Assembly (NCBI RefSeq): GCF_963664415.1
Contig: NZ_OY761443.1
Span: 655,726-719,725 of the forward strand
Length of the DNA stretch: 64,000 nucleotides
Direction: 5' to 3'
From: an uncultured Desulfobacter sp.
GTDB lineage: Bacteria; Desulfobacterota; Desulfobacteria; Desulfobacterales; Desulfobacteraceae
The position numbers were made by a program, and so were the translations under genes. The notes under the pieces are model-generated. The model was not told where the DNA came from. It ran no database searches and saw only the letters and a program-made list of their open reading frames with translations. Positions 26,533 to 35,598 of the stretch are shown here, piece by piece. Numbering within the stretch: the first letter of the stretch is position 1; each line of letters opens with the position of its first letter.

Positions 26533-29301
26533 CTAACGTTTCATGCCTATGACCGTGGTCATCATTTCATCCACGGTGCTGATGATTTTAGCATTGGCTT
26601 CATAAGCGTTCTGCAGTTCGATCATGTCCACAAATTCATCGGAAATATCCACATTGGAGGATTCAAGGGTATAGGAAGATAAGGTGCCAAGCCCGTTCTC
26701 TCCGGGTTTATTGGTAATCGCTGCCCCGCTTTCATTGGTTGCGGCATAAAGATTGTCGCCGGCGTTATCAAGGCCGTTATAATTATTAAAATCCGCCAAA
26801 GCGATCAAAAAAAGTGCCAAGGTCTGGCCATTGGAATAGGTACCGGAGAGAAGTCCGTCGGAATCCACTTCAACGCCTTCCAGATCGCCGGAGGGATAAC
26901 CGTCGGCATCCATGTATATCGTGGAAGAGGATGTGGCATACTGGGTAGATGATAAAGAATCGTTAATCCAGTTGTTGCCGTCCCAGCTGGTACCGATGTT
27001 GAAAGAAATCTCGGTTTCAGTTGAGCCGGCCTCGCCGCCCAGAAAATCAACTGAAAATTGCAGGTAGCCGGTATCCTTTGCTTCATCCGTGGTCACTTCC
27101 CGCCAGGCAGTGGACCCTGAAATATTAAAAGTGATGGTGCTTGAATCGTCCAAGGGATCTGTACTCCTACCGCTTGAAAGCTCTTCATCAAAAGTAAATA
27201 CAATATCTCGATCCTTACCATCATCAGCCCCTGAACCGTCAAGATCTATGGCTGCATAAGTTTCGTCACCGGTTAGGATGGCATTCTCGTATTCCTCCGG
27301 CGCCACATCAGGATCGACCGTAAAGGTAAAATGCTCACCGCCTGTCAGGGCAGGACTACCTAAATCCAGGTCGACAAATGTAGAGCCAGCGTCAAAAGAA
27401 ATTTCAAAGCCGGTCCCGGTGGTGTTAATTTTCATCATATTTTCATCATATTCCGCAGGGGGTGTAGATAGAATCGTAAAGTCAATAGTCTGAGAAGTGC
27501 TAGTCAAGTCGGTCATTGCGTCATCAAAGGAAATTTCTATGGTGGAAGAATCTCCGGTACTCGAATCTTCGATGAGCACCTCACAACCTTCATCCGTCGT
27601 ATTCTGGACAGTACAGCTAACAGTAGCCCCCACCGAACTAGGAGAAATATCCCAGTCCGTACCGTTCCATGCTAGTTGATAACTGCCATTCAGGATACCA
27701 GCACCCAACGAACTGGATTCCTGGACGACCATGTCTATACTGCTGACCCCCTCAACTGTAAATGTATCAACAGTGATATCACGATCTTTTAATTCATCGC
27801 TCCAGACCCATTCAGAACTAGAATTATCATAATATAAGCTGACATCGGCCACCATGGACCCCTCACTTACATCGGCATTAGTGTAGTCGACGACAATCGA
27901 ATTCACATCTATTGCAGCAGTATCGGTGCTAAATTCAGAAATGAGTGTATCATCCGCAGCCGCTTTTTCCGGATTGCTCCAGGCCCAGGTTTCAGTAGAC
28001 GGATTCCAGGCAATGGCAAGGCCTTCTGCATCCACGGTCATGACACTTGGGTCATTTATTGACATGGTGGTGTTATTATATGCCTCGTTGTCGTAAATAA
28101 TATCCTCAACATCCTGGATATGGCAATCTAGTGGATTGTTGACATCAAAAGTTAGCGTGTCCCCGTCCTGGGCATCTTCACCCAGCGTGATGATTATGTC
28201 CGGTTCATCTATCCCTCCGCTGGAGTCCGGGTCAAGTACAAGCTGAATTTCATTTTCATCAGAATAAATAATTTCGGCATCTTCATAGATCTCCGAATCC
28301 AGCCAGCTTGATGTTGTTGCTGGTGATGCGGTACTCAGCACCCATTGCTCCCCGTCAAAGGTCATTTCAAACCCGTATCCGTCAACCGACAAGGCTTCGG
28401 AGTCTTGAATATCAAAATTCACTGTATCAACAGTGTTGTTTCCGGATATATCCACATTGCCGATTTGACCGGTATATTCCTCCATGGTCATAGAGACGAT
28501 TTCACCCGAACTTTCGGCAAAGGTAATGTTGCCCCTGGCCAGAAGCCCTGCAGAATCCAACGCTTCCACATTGTTGCGATTATCCTCTTGAGGATCGCAG
28601 GTAATAATGTATTCCCAATCCGTATCTGATAATTTGTCAAAATAAACGGTCACTTCATGGGAAGAGCCCAAAGAGTCGTACACCGTAAGAACGGTCTGGT
28701 ATTCGTAGGAGTCAGAGTCCACAGTGGTGCCCTCTTCTTCATCATATTCAAAAACATTTGACAATACATTGGCAAGGGAGTCTGCATCTGCATCCAGATT
28801 AAAAATAAGCGACATCTCTTCCGTGTTATCCGGCGGACACGTATAGTCGGAGAGGACAAGGTCCTTAATGGCACCGTATTCTTCACCGGTATTCGCATCA
28901 ACATACCAACCTTGGAGAATAAAACCGCTGGGTGTGGCCAACGCACCGGATTCATCAAAGGAGAAATTACCGGCCCGGGTATAGAAGGTTTCATCCGACC
29001 CTTCTTCGGAAACAATGAAAAAACCGTCCCCGCCAATGGCAAGATCCGTTGAATTGGCGGTGGTCTCAAGGGAACCATCCGTGAATACCTGGGCGACGGT
29101 GTCAATGTTCATACCGAGACCGACCTGGGAAGAACCGGAATTGGTGCCGATGGCCTGATAAAGGGTATCTGCAAAGGTCGCGGTTCCTTTTTTAAATCCA
29201 ATGGTATTTATGTTTGATATATTGTTACTTGTTACCTGAAGCGCGCTGCCTGTGTTCTTAAGGCCGCTGGTGCCGGAATAAAGGGAACTGGTTAATGACA
29301 T
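26533..29301 (-). CDS. flgE: Flagellar hook protein FlgE, very large
   Basis: Hook subunit. N-terminus SLTSSLYSGTSGLKNTGSALQ, NNISNINTIGFKKG and the D0/D1 segment DLAIGGDGFFIV are typical, as is the C-terminus SSNVDISDEFVDMIELQNAY. 922 residues against about 400 in enterics. The insertion between about 300 and 800 is acidic and strand-rich, with calcium-site-like D-L-D-G-S-G-A-D-D and D-P-D-S-S-G-G-I-D-E segments and W-x-W-S-x-(D/N)-x-x-K motifs. Preceded by a hairpin at 29336-29363. Confidence 0.92.
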   Translation of the reverse strand: MSLTSSLYSGTSGLKNTGSALQVTSNNISNINTIGFKKGTATFADTLYQAIGTNSGSSQVGLGMNIDTVAQVFTDGSLETTANSTDLAIGGDGFFIVSEEGSDETFYTRAGNFSFDESGALATPSGFILQGWYVDANTGEEYGAIKDLVLSDYTCPPDNTEEMSLIFNLDADADSLANVLSNVFEYDEEEGTTVDSDSYEYQTVLTVYDSLGSSHEVTVYFDKLSDTDWEYIITCDPQEDNRNNVEALDSAGLLARGNITFAESSGEIVSMTMEEYTGQIGNVDISGNNTVDTVNFDIQDSEALSVDGYGFEMTFDGEQWVLSTASPATTSSWLDSEIYEDAEIIYSDENEIQLVLDPDSSGGIDEPDIIITLGEDAQDGDTLTFDVNNPLDCHIQDVEDIIYDNEAYNNTTMSINDPSVMTVDAEGLAIAWNPSTETWAWSNPEKAAADDTLISEFSTDTAAIDVNSIVVDYTNADVSEGSMVADVSLYYDNSSSEWVWSDELKDRDITVDTFTVEGVSSIDMVVQESSSLGAGILNGSYQLAWNGTDWDISPSSVGATVSCTVQNTTDEGCEVLIEDSSTGDSSTIEISFDDAMTDLTSTSQTIDFTILSTPPAEYDENMMKINTTGTGFEISFDAGSTFVDLDLGSPALTGGEHFTFTVDPDVAPEEYENAILTGDETYAAIDLDGSGADDGKDRDIVFTFDEELSSGRSTDPLDDSSTITFNISGSTAWREVTTDEAKDTGYLQFSVDFLGGEAGSTETEISFNIGTSWDGNNWINDSLSSTQYATSSSTIYMDADGYPSGDLEGVEVDSDGLLSGTYSNGQTLALFLIALADFNNYNGLDNAGDNLYAATNESGAAITNKPGENGLGTLSSYTLESSNVDISDEFVDMIELQNAYEANAKIISTVDEMMTTVIGMKR

Positions 29302-29335
29302 TGGGTTCTCCTTGGCTGTATAGTTTTATACGTTA

Positions 29336-29363
29336 GGGCAGATCCGGTTCTCCACATCTGCCC
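29336..29363 (-). promoter_or_regulatory. flgD-flgE intercistronic hairpin
   Basis: Eight-bp perfect arms GGGCAGAT (29336-29343) and ATCTGCCC (29356-29363) in the 68-bp gap. No T-run follows on the minus strand, so it more likely sets relative expression or mRNA stability between the scaffold (flgD) and the hook (flgE) than ends transcription. Confidence 0.5.
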
Positions 29364-29369
29364 GTGCTT

Positions 29370-30491
29370 TTATTCAATAGAAGTTATGCTTGATACAGAT
29401 ACCAGACGTCCGGTATCGCCGATTTCAAGGTACTGGGTTCCGTTAACAGACGTGATGGCACTCACCTCTCCGGAAATATCGATTGAGGCTGTTCCTGTTT
29501 CCGCTGTAACCGTATAGTAATACAGCCCGTCAGCGCTCCTGTAACCGTTGCTCGTCAACCCGTCCCAAGAGATTTCATTTTCTCCGGTGGTTGTATCGTC
29601 AGATGATATCTCAATGGTATCAACCGCTTCGTCATCGCTATTATAAATTGTCACGGTGGCATCGGAAACCGAGGTCAAGCTAAAGCTGAGGGCATCCCCC
29701 TGAACCTCACCGTTTTCCACCTGGACGATTGGATAACTGGAAGAGACCGTGGTACCGAGATATTCAAGAACGGAAGTCGAATTGCCGGCAGATGAAGACG
29801 AGGACGAAGAAGGCGTTACAGTGGTAACATTTTCCGGATCCACCAGCACACCACTGATCACCAGATATCCTTTTCCATTTTGGTACGACACGGCATCCAC
29901 GGTTCCGGATAAATATGATTCCACCTCTTGGTACCCATCCCCGGAATTGGCCATAACCACGTAAGAATATTCACCATCATCCAGGCTGTTACCCTCATCG
30001 TCCGTGCCGTCCCAGGAGATCAAATAGGAGCCGGCTTCAACCTCGCCCTGGGACAATGTAGCCACTTTGGTTCCATCGGAGTCATACACATACACAATCA
30101 CCTCTGAGGGCTCATCAACCTCATAAAAGCCGGAAGTTACAGAGCCGTCATCAATGGTCATTGAGGTGACAGTTGCTGTAACGGTAAGTCCTACAAATGA
30201 GTTGACATCAATATCCGATCCGGAATCCTCACCATCCGCTACCATATCATCAAGTTTGTCATTAACATTGATCAATTGCTCAACCTGTGAAAACTGAGCC
30301 AACTGGTCTGTGAACTGTTCCGTATCTGCCGGATCAAGGGGATTCTGATTCTCCAGCTGGGCTACCAAAAGGGTTAGAAAATCTTCTGTGCCCATTGTAG
30401 TATCCGAGCTGGCGTTACTTGTTGAGGTCTTCTCAGCATCATAAGCCTCATAGCTGTTAACCAGTGATGAAAGTATCGAACTATCAGACAT
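29370..30491 (-). CDS. flgD: Flagellar hook assembly scaffold FlgD
   Basis: Hook-capping scaffold removed after hook completion. The N-terminal motif TMGTEDFLTLLVAQLENQNPLDP…FTDQLAQFSQVEQL is diagnostic. It has 373 residues, longer than the usual 220-250, because two FlgD Ig-like repeats are visible: AGSYLISWDGTDDEGNSLDDG (split by the length rule: the segment around residue 155-175) and ENEISWDGLTSNGYRSADGLY (around 305-325). First gene of the minus-strand run. Confidence 0.93.
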   Translation of the reverse strand: MSDSSILSSLVNSYEAYDAEKTSTSNASSDTTMGTEDFLTLLVAQLENQNPLDPADTEQFTDQLAQFSQVEQLINVNDKLDDMVADGEDSGSDIDVNSFVGLTVTATVTSMTIDDGSVTSGFYEVDEPSEVIVYVYDSDGTKVATLSQGEVEAGSYLISWDGTDDEGNSLDDGEYSYVVMANSGDGYQEVESYLSGTVDAVSYQNGKGYLVISGVLVDPENVTTVTPSSSSSSSAGNSTSVLEYLGTTVSSSYPIVQVENGEVQGDALSFSLTSVSDATVTIYNSDDEAVDTIEISSDDTTTGENEISWDGLTSNGYRSADGLYYYTVTAETGTASIDISGEVSAITSVNGTQYLEIGDTGRLVSVSSITSIE

Positions 30492-30595
30492 GCCTGCCTC
30501 CTCTGGGTGTTGTTATTTAATTCTTTTAATGATTGGTTCGGTGTTTTAAAGTGCTAAAAACATCTATCTTGGTCTTGTCCTGACCTTAATCAAAA

Positions 30596-30610
30596 CCAAG
30601 AAAAGTGCCT
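30596..30610 (-). promoter_or_regulatory. Candidate sigma-54 promoter of flgD
   Basis: On the minus strand AGGCAC-TTTTC-TTGG resembles the sigma-54 consensus TGGCAC-N5-TTGC: the GG of the -24 box fits and the spacing is correct, but the -12 GC is GG. It lies about 105 bp before the flgD ATG. Middle-class hook genes usually depend on sigma-54 in polar flagellates. Tentative. Confidence 0.35.
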
Positions 30611-31003
30611 AAAGGATCTGTCTATAAGCATCACAATCATGAACACACTAAATTATATCATATGATTAGTTTCAAAACATTTTGCCAAAGATGACTAAAA
30701 ATACTTTAATCGTGTTATTTTTGAAAATCACATATATAAATAATTATCTGATACAAATTTTTATTATTATTTCATCATAAAGGATTAAGACACCGACATA
30801 CCGTATTTTTCACCTGGAATTTTTTACCTATCCCACAGATTTAATTGAGCTGACAAACACATCTTAACCAACCCCAAAAAAATATTTCAACAAAAAAGTA
30901 TCAGAAATTTAGTTTCAAAATACATTAAATATATCCTAATTAAACAATATGTTATTTAGACTTAATAATTTGATATATTCTCTAAAATCGATATCTCTCC
31001 ATC

Positions 31004-31031
31004 TAAAGGATATATTGGCTTAGGGCGATAC
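31004..31031 (+). promoter_or_regulatory. Candidate sigma-28 (FliA) promoter of fliD
   Basis: TAAA at 31004-31007 and GGCGATAC at 31024-31031 match the flagellar sigma-28 pattern TAAA-N15-GCCGATAA with six of eight bases in the second box and one extra spacer base. It is about 60 bp before the fliD start, a sensible distance for a late flagellar gene. Confidence 0.4.
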
Positions 31032-31093
31032 CAGATTCAACACTCGGAAGAATTTGCCTGTCAAAGGCTGATAATATCTTAAGGAGAAAAATC

Positions 31094-33136
31094 ATGGCAA
31101 CCGGTACCATCACCTCACTTGGACTTGGGTCTGACCTTGATCTTCAAAGTTTGTTGGACACCCAGAGAGAAGCAGATGAAACCATTGCAGGCATGACCCT
31201 GGACGACATTGAAGAACTACAGGCCCAAGAGGAGGCACTCTCTTCAGTCCAAAGTCAGCTTCTAACCATGAAATCCAGTGCGTTGAACCTCTCCTTATCT
31301 TCGACCTATCTTTACCGAAGCGTCGCGTCATCTAACGACGAAATAACAACTGCAACAGTCCTTGACGGAACAGAGATCGGCAGCCACACCGTTAACACCT
31401 CCCGCCTTGCATCTGCCAGTTCATACATGTCGGATGGGTTTGCCTCTGCATCAGCCACCGTCTATGTGCCCACCACCCAGCAATCCAGCGATAGCTACGG
31501 CGCGGTGACGGATACGGTTTTAGAAGACGGCCAGACACTGACGATCAGTTACGGCAACGAAGATGATCCTCAAACGTTTACCATTACCGGCACAGCCGGC
31601 GGCATGACCGTTGAAGACCTGGTCTCTGCCGTCAATGATGACGCAACCATCAGTCAATATGTAACCGCGTCAACCTACACAGATGAAGACGGTATACATA
31701 TTCAGATTGAGTCCGCTACAGGAACCACAGGAGAAGATGGTCGCGTTGATGTAGAAGGCTCCGACGGGGTCACCTCTTTCACGGCTCCCAAAGAAGAACT
31801 CTCATTAACGGTGGGAGACGGTGAAATTTTTACTTTTTCAGTGCCGGCGGAAATCTCACTTGAAGACCTGGCAGAGCGTATCAACGAAACGGAAGACAAT
31901 CCCGGCGTAACGGCAACAGTCATTTATACAGGCACAGGGGACAACCCATATCAGCTCGTTCTCGAAGCCGACGAAACCGGAGAAGACAACAGAATAAACA
32001 TCATTAGTCAGCCGGACGGGTTAGGTTTAAACGAATCAAACGGCAGAGGCTACACAATGACCGGGGAGAACGCCATAGCCTTTGAAGCCGCCGTAACCAT
32101 TGACAACACAAATAATACCATTGCTTTTGAAGAGGTAAATGGAGACGGCCAAGCAGTTTCTTTGACCGCGGAAATTGATGCAGGGGATTACGCGACCGCG
32201 GAAGAATTAGCTGAAGCGGTTGAAAAAGCACTTGAAAATGCATCCAAAGAAGATGGAAACAATGCGGATTATCAGGTAGACATTGACGCTGATACCGGCC
32301 TAATGTCCATTTCAGAGGCCGGGACCCTTGAAAGCGTTACTGTTGACTGGGAAAATACAGATAGTACAGCAGCTGCCACCCTGGGATTTGCGGAGAACCA
32401 AACCATAACACCCATGGACGCCTCGCTGAATTCCATGCTCACCGTTGACGGAATCACTTACCAGCGCCAGAAAAATTCAGGAGTTGACGATATTATTGAA
32501 GGTGTGGCCTTAAAGCTTTACGCTACAGGTTCAACCACCATTACCGTAGAAAACGACACCGAAGACATTGTAACTGAATTAACGTCACTTGTTGAGACCT
32601 ACAACACGCTTCTGACCGAAATTAATGAGAACGATGATTACGACGACAATGAGGAAACCTGGGGAACCCTGGCTAGAAGCTCCACCGTTAAAACCTTGAA
32701 GCAGACCCTTCAGGATCTGATTACAACGACTGTGGACACAAATGGATCTATCACCAGCCTATTAGACATCGGTTTTGAAATTAACAATGACGGCTCTATT
32801 ACCCTTGACGAAGACGCCTTAAATGAAACATTAAACAGCAGTTATGATGATGTTGTAGCGCTGCTTAGGGGAACAGATGACGAGGAAGGGCTGGGGGATA
32901 TTCTCAATGATTCCTTTGGCAGCTATGCCTTATCCGGTGGATATCTTCAAGATGAAATCGATACCCTTGAAGATAAAGTAGATCGGCTGGGAGATGACTA
33001 CCAAGAGGATATGGAACGTATTGAAAAAAAATATGAAAGAATGGCAGCGGAATACACGGAGTTGGACTCTTATCTTTCAGAAATAGCCAATACACAAAGT
33101 TACATTGATACAATGATGTCCACAAATGATGATTAA
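31094..33136 (+). CDS. fliD: Flagellar filament capping protein FliD (HAP2), enlarged
   Basis: Pentameric filament cap that folds exported flagellin. N-terminus ATGTITSLGLGSDLDLQSL and the C-terminal FliD_C pattern (GFEINNDGSITLDEDALNE, then a coiled coil of about residues 620-670) are typical. It has 680 residues compared with about 450. An inserted module at about 333-420 (VTIDNTNNTIAFEE, helix ELAEAVEKALENAS, then DYQVDIDADTGLMSIS, TLGF) matches modules in FlgL. RBS AAGGAG is 9 nt upstream. Confidence 0.92.
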   Translation: MATGTITSLGLGSDLDLQSLLDTQREADETIAGMTLDDIEELQAQEEALSSVQSQLLTMKSSALNLSLSSTYLYRSVASSNDEITTATVLDGTEIGSHTVNTSRLASASSYMSDGFASASATVYVPTTQQSSDSYGAVTDTVLEDGQTLTISYGNEDDPQTFTITGTAGGMTVEDLVSAVNDDATISQYVTASTYTDEDGIHIQIESATGTTGEDGRVDVEGSDGVTSFTAPKEELSLTVGDGEIFTFSVPAEISLEDLAERINETEDNPGVTATVIYTGTGDNPYQLVLEADETGEDNRINIISQPDGLGLNESNGRGYTMTGENAIAFEAAVTIDNTNNTIAFEEVNGDGQAVSLTAEIDAGDYATAEELAEAVEKALENASKEDGNNADYQVDIDADTGLMSISEAGTLESVTVDWENTDSTAAATLGFAENQTITPMDASLNSMLTVDGITYQRQKNSGVDDIIEGVALKLYATGSTTITVENDTEDIVTELTSLVETYNTLLTEINENDDYDDNEETWGTLARSSTVKTLKQTLQDLITTTVDTNGSITSLLDIGFEINNDGSITLDEDALNETLNSSYDDVVALLRGTDDEEGLGDILNDSFGSYALSGGYLQDEIDTLEDKVDRLGDDYQEDMERIEKKYERMAAEYTELDSYLSEIANTQSYIDTMMSTNDD

Positions 33137-33172
33137 AAAGTATAGCTTAGCAGCATCGTGACTTCACAAAAA

Positions 33173-33213
33173 AAAACCGCCTGCTTGACTCAAAGCGTCA
33201 GGCAGGCGGTTTT
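33173..33213. terminator. Bidirectional terminator between fliD and the qrc operon
   Basis: Arms AAAACCGCCTGC (33173-33184) and GCAGGCGGTTTT (33202-33213), with additional TGAC/GTCA pairing in the loop. On the minus strand the stem is followed by about ten Ts, on the plus strand by TTTTGTTT, so it serves both convergent units and is stronger for qrc. Confidence 0.92.
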
Positions 33214-33247
33214 GTTTAATATCTTAATATATAATGCAGGCTATGGT

Positions 33248-33406
33248 TTAGTGATGAGAATCGCCTTTATCATTAACCGTGTCATAGGCTGCCTTAAGAA
33301 AGCAATAGGTCATGCCGGCTCCTAAAATGGAGATGGCATACCAAAACCCACCGAAAAAAATTGCATGGCCGATATCCCAGGCCCATTCAAAACAAAAGGG
33401 AAACAT
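33248..33406 (-). CDS. 52-residue single-helix membrane protein at the end of the qrc operon
   Basis: MFPFCFEWAWDIGHAIFFGG, then FWYAISILGAGMTYCFLKAA, then a polar tail ending GDSHH. One membrane helix at about 15-38. AAAGGAGG lies 5 nt before the ATG and the gene begins 15 nt after the qrcD stop, with the operon terminator just downstream, so it is very likely translated with the complex. Not a named qrc subunit as far as I know; a small accessory subunit of QrcD is a reasonable inference. Confidence 0.75.
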   Translation of the reverse strand: MFPFCFEWAWDIGHAIFFGGFWYAISILGAGMTYCFLKAAYDTVNDKGDSHH

Positions 33407-33420
33407 TTAAACCTCCTTTA

Positions 33421-34677
33421 TTAGTTTTGCGCCGCTTCGGCAGATTCGTTAAGTTCCAATTCCTGGGGAAATACCGGCAGATACCGATATGCAACGGCAA
33501 TCAGAATAATCCCGTAGGCAACAGGCAAAATAGTGGTCGCCACTTCCTGCCAGCTTGGAATGTACAATGCCCAAGTGTCAAAGGACATTACAGGTACGGC
33601 CATTATCTGAAGCACCATAACCCAGCGGTTCAAACATACACCTATAACGCCAAGGATGATGGCCACGGTGCGGGCGGTCGGATTTTCCCGGGTACTTCTA
33701 TTAATAAGAAGCAGCCCCGGCACAACACCGCACAAAATTACTTCTGTAATCAAGATCCAGTATCCGTAGAATCCATTATTGCTGTAAAAATGGCCAAGCT
33801 TAAAGCCCATAGAAGGTGCAGTAACGTACGCCCAGTAAATGGTATCAATGATCTTGGCGATCATATAGGTGGTAATCATCCACCCAGAAATTTTTGCCAA
33901 CAGATTGACTGTTTTATCCCCTACCAGCTTTTTACCTGTGATCATTTCCGTAATTTTGGTCACCAGCAAGGTGAAGCAGGGGCCAAATGCCGCAGCAGAC
34001 CAGGTAAACAGAAAAAAGGTCCAGGGCCAGATCAAAAGACCTTCACGGTAGGCAAAAGGACGGCCAAACATAACGCCGGCCACACCACCCAGAGAACCCT
34101 GATGGAAAAAACTCAAAAAAGCACCGGTGGCAGCAAATACGGCCATCACCTCGTGCATGTTATGCGCCAGGTGGTGAAAAAACGGCACCTTGTTGGCCTG
34201 GCGGTTTTCCAGGATGTTGGGAATAAATTCAATGGTCAACACTGCAAAATAGCAGGACAGACAATAGGCGACCTCGGTAAGCATGGAATGTACATTGGCA
34301 TGCCAGAAAATAAACCAGCCGCGCAACGGCTGCCCAATATCAATGGCCAGGATCAGCAGGGCTGAACTATAACAGATGAACCCAATGATCACAGCGAAAT
34401 TGATAATATTTTTCAGGTCATCAACCTTGAAAATATATTTCAAAAGACCCGTAAAAAAAGCACCACCACCAACAGCAATAACGGCCAGGTCAGCCCAAAT
34501 CCACAAGGCGAATCCGTAGTAGTCGTTCATATTGGTCTGGTTTAGACCTTTAAACCAGCACAGGAACATGGCATAAACGCCCCAGAGTAAAACAGCACCC
34601 ACAATAATGATCCCAATCATGAATATCGGGAATGCACACCGCTTGGCGCCTTCGGGTATTAATGCATCATCTAACAT
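33421..34677 (-). CDS. qrcD: Menaquinone reductase integral membrane subunit QrcD (NrfD-like)
   Basis: 418 residues with about ten hydrophobic helices, a polytopic NrfD/PsrC-family protein (VLLWGVYAMFLCWFKGLNQT, the helix starting near residue 190 and GWFIFWHANVHSMLTEV). In Qrc it is the membrane subunit that binds menaquinone. Order qrcA-B-C-D, all minus strand, identifies the complex. Starts 31 nt after qrcC. Confidence 0.9.
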   Translation of the reverse strand: MLDDALIPEGAKRCAFPIFMIGIIIVGAVLLWGVYAMFLCWFKGLNQTNMNDYYGFALWIWADLAVIAVGGGAFFTGLLKYIFKVDDLKNIINFAVIIGFICYSSALLILAIDIGQPLRGWFIFWHANVHSMLTEVAYCLSCYFAVLTIEFIPNILENRQANKVPFFHHLAHNMHEVMAVFAATGAFLSFFHQGSLGGVAGVMFGRPFAYREGLLIWPWTFFLFTWSAAAFGPCFTLLVTKITEMITGKKLVGDKTVNLLAKISGWMITTYMIAKIIDTIYWAYVTAPSMGFKLGHFYSNNGFYGYWILITEVILCGVVPGLLLINRSTRENPTARTVAIILGVIGVCLNRWVMVLQIMAVPVMSFDTWALYIPSWQEVATTILPVAYGIILIAVAYRYLPVFPQELELNESAEAAQN

Positions 34678-34708
34678 ATCTAATTACTCCTAAATAGTGT
34701 TATGCAAG

Positions 34709-35566
34709 TTAACCATGGGATGAAGACGCCCCATGATGGGTTTTAACATTTTCCCACTCACCTTTAAGGTAGTTATCTCCGGCCTTTCTGACCCATTCCC
34801 GATCAGACATGTAATACACCTTGGTGTTGGTGCCGAGACGTTCAAGCAACCTGAAAACTTTCGGGTTTCTGGATTTACCCACAACTTTATGATTCATGGG
34901 GTCGGGATGGGGGTCGGGTTTAACAATCTGATGGACCTTGTGAGCAGGGTTGTTCAGGTCACCAAACACAATGGCACCAGCCGGACATGCGGTGGTGCAT
35001 GCGGTCTGATACTCCATCTCTTCTATGTCACGGTCTTCAACAATGGCCTTTTCCCGGGCCAGTTGATACCTGTGATAGCAAAAGGAGCATTTCTCAACCA
35101 CACCACGCATACGCGGTGACACATTGGGACTCAAGTAATTTTCCATACCCTCGGGCCATTTTGGATCCCACCAGTTAAAGTATCTGGCATGGTATGGGCA
35201 AGCTCCCATGCAGTACCGACAGCCAAAGCAGCGGGTATAGATCTGGCTGACAATACCTGTATCATAACCATAATCGGTTGCTGTAGCAGGGCATACGGAC
35301 ACGCAGGGAGAATGACCATGATCACCAATACCACCACAGTGCTGGCAGGGACGGGGCAGATAAACAACTTCTGTTTCAGGAAAGGACTTTCCATTGGTCA
35401 GTTTGTACACCCGCATCCAGGTGATGCTGTCCTTTTTGTTGGATTCATCCTCCTTAAACGGAACGTTATTCTCGGACATGCACGAGACCATACAGGCACC
35501 GCATCCCGTGCATTTGTCCAGATCAATAACCATTCCGAACTTATGGACTTTTTTATTTTCTATCAT
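34709..35566 (-). CDS. qrcC: Menaquinone reductase iron-sulfur subunit QrcC
   Basis: 285 residues with four Cys clusters: CTGCGACMVSC, CQHCGG…SPCVSVCP, CFGCRYCMGACP, and CSFCYHR with TACTTACPAGA. The order and spacing are those of DmsB/NrfC-like four-cluster ferredoxin subunits. No signal peptide, as expected for export with the Tat-tagged QrcB partner. It relays electrons between QrcB/QrcA and QrcD. Confidence 0.92.
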   Translation of the reverse strand: MIENKKVHKFGMVIDLDKCTGCGACMVSCMSENNVPFKEDESNKKDSITWMRVYKLTNGKSFPETEVVYLPRPCQHCGGIGDHGHSPCVSVCPATATDYGYDTGIVSQIYTRCFGCRYCMGACPYHARYFNWWDPKWPEGMENYLSPNVSPRMRGVVEKCSFCYHRYQLAREKAIVEDRDIEEMEYQTACTTACPAGAIVFGDLNNPAHKVHQIVKPDPHPDPMNHKVVGKSRNPKVFRLLERLGTNTKVYYMSDREWVRKAGDNYLKGEWENVKTHHGASSSHG

Positions 35567-35598
35567 CAGAACCTCTTATAATGATTTCTTAAAACAGT

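Larger units (their letters stand above)
30492..31093. promoter_or_regulatory. AT-rich divergent flgD/fliD control region
   Basis: 602 bp with no gene on either strand and a clear drop in GC. It must contain the promoters of the flgD and fliD units; two candidate promoters are listed separately. The centre (about 30640-30990) is very AT-rich with A/T tracts, as expected for bent DNA or IHF sites at sigma-54 flagellar promoters, but I see no defined IHF match. Confidence 0.5.
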
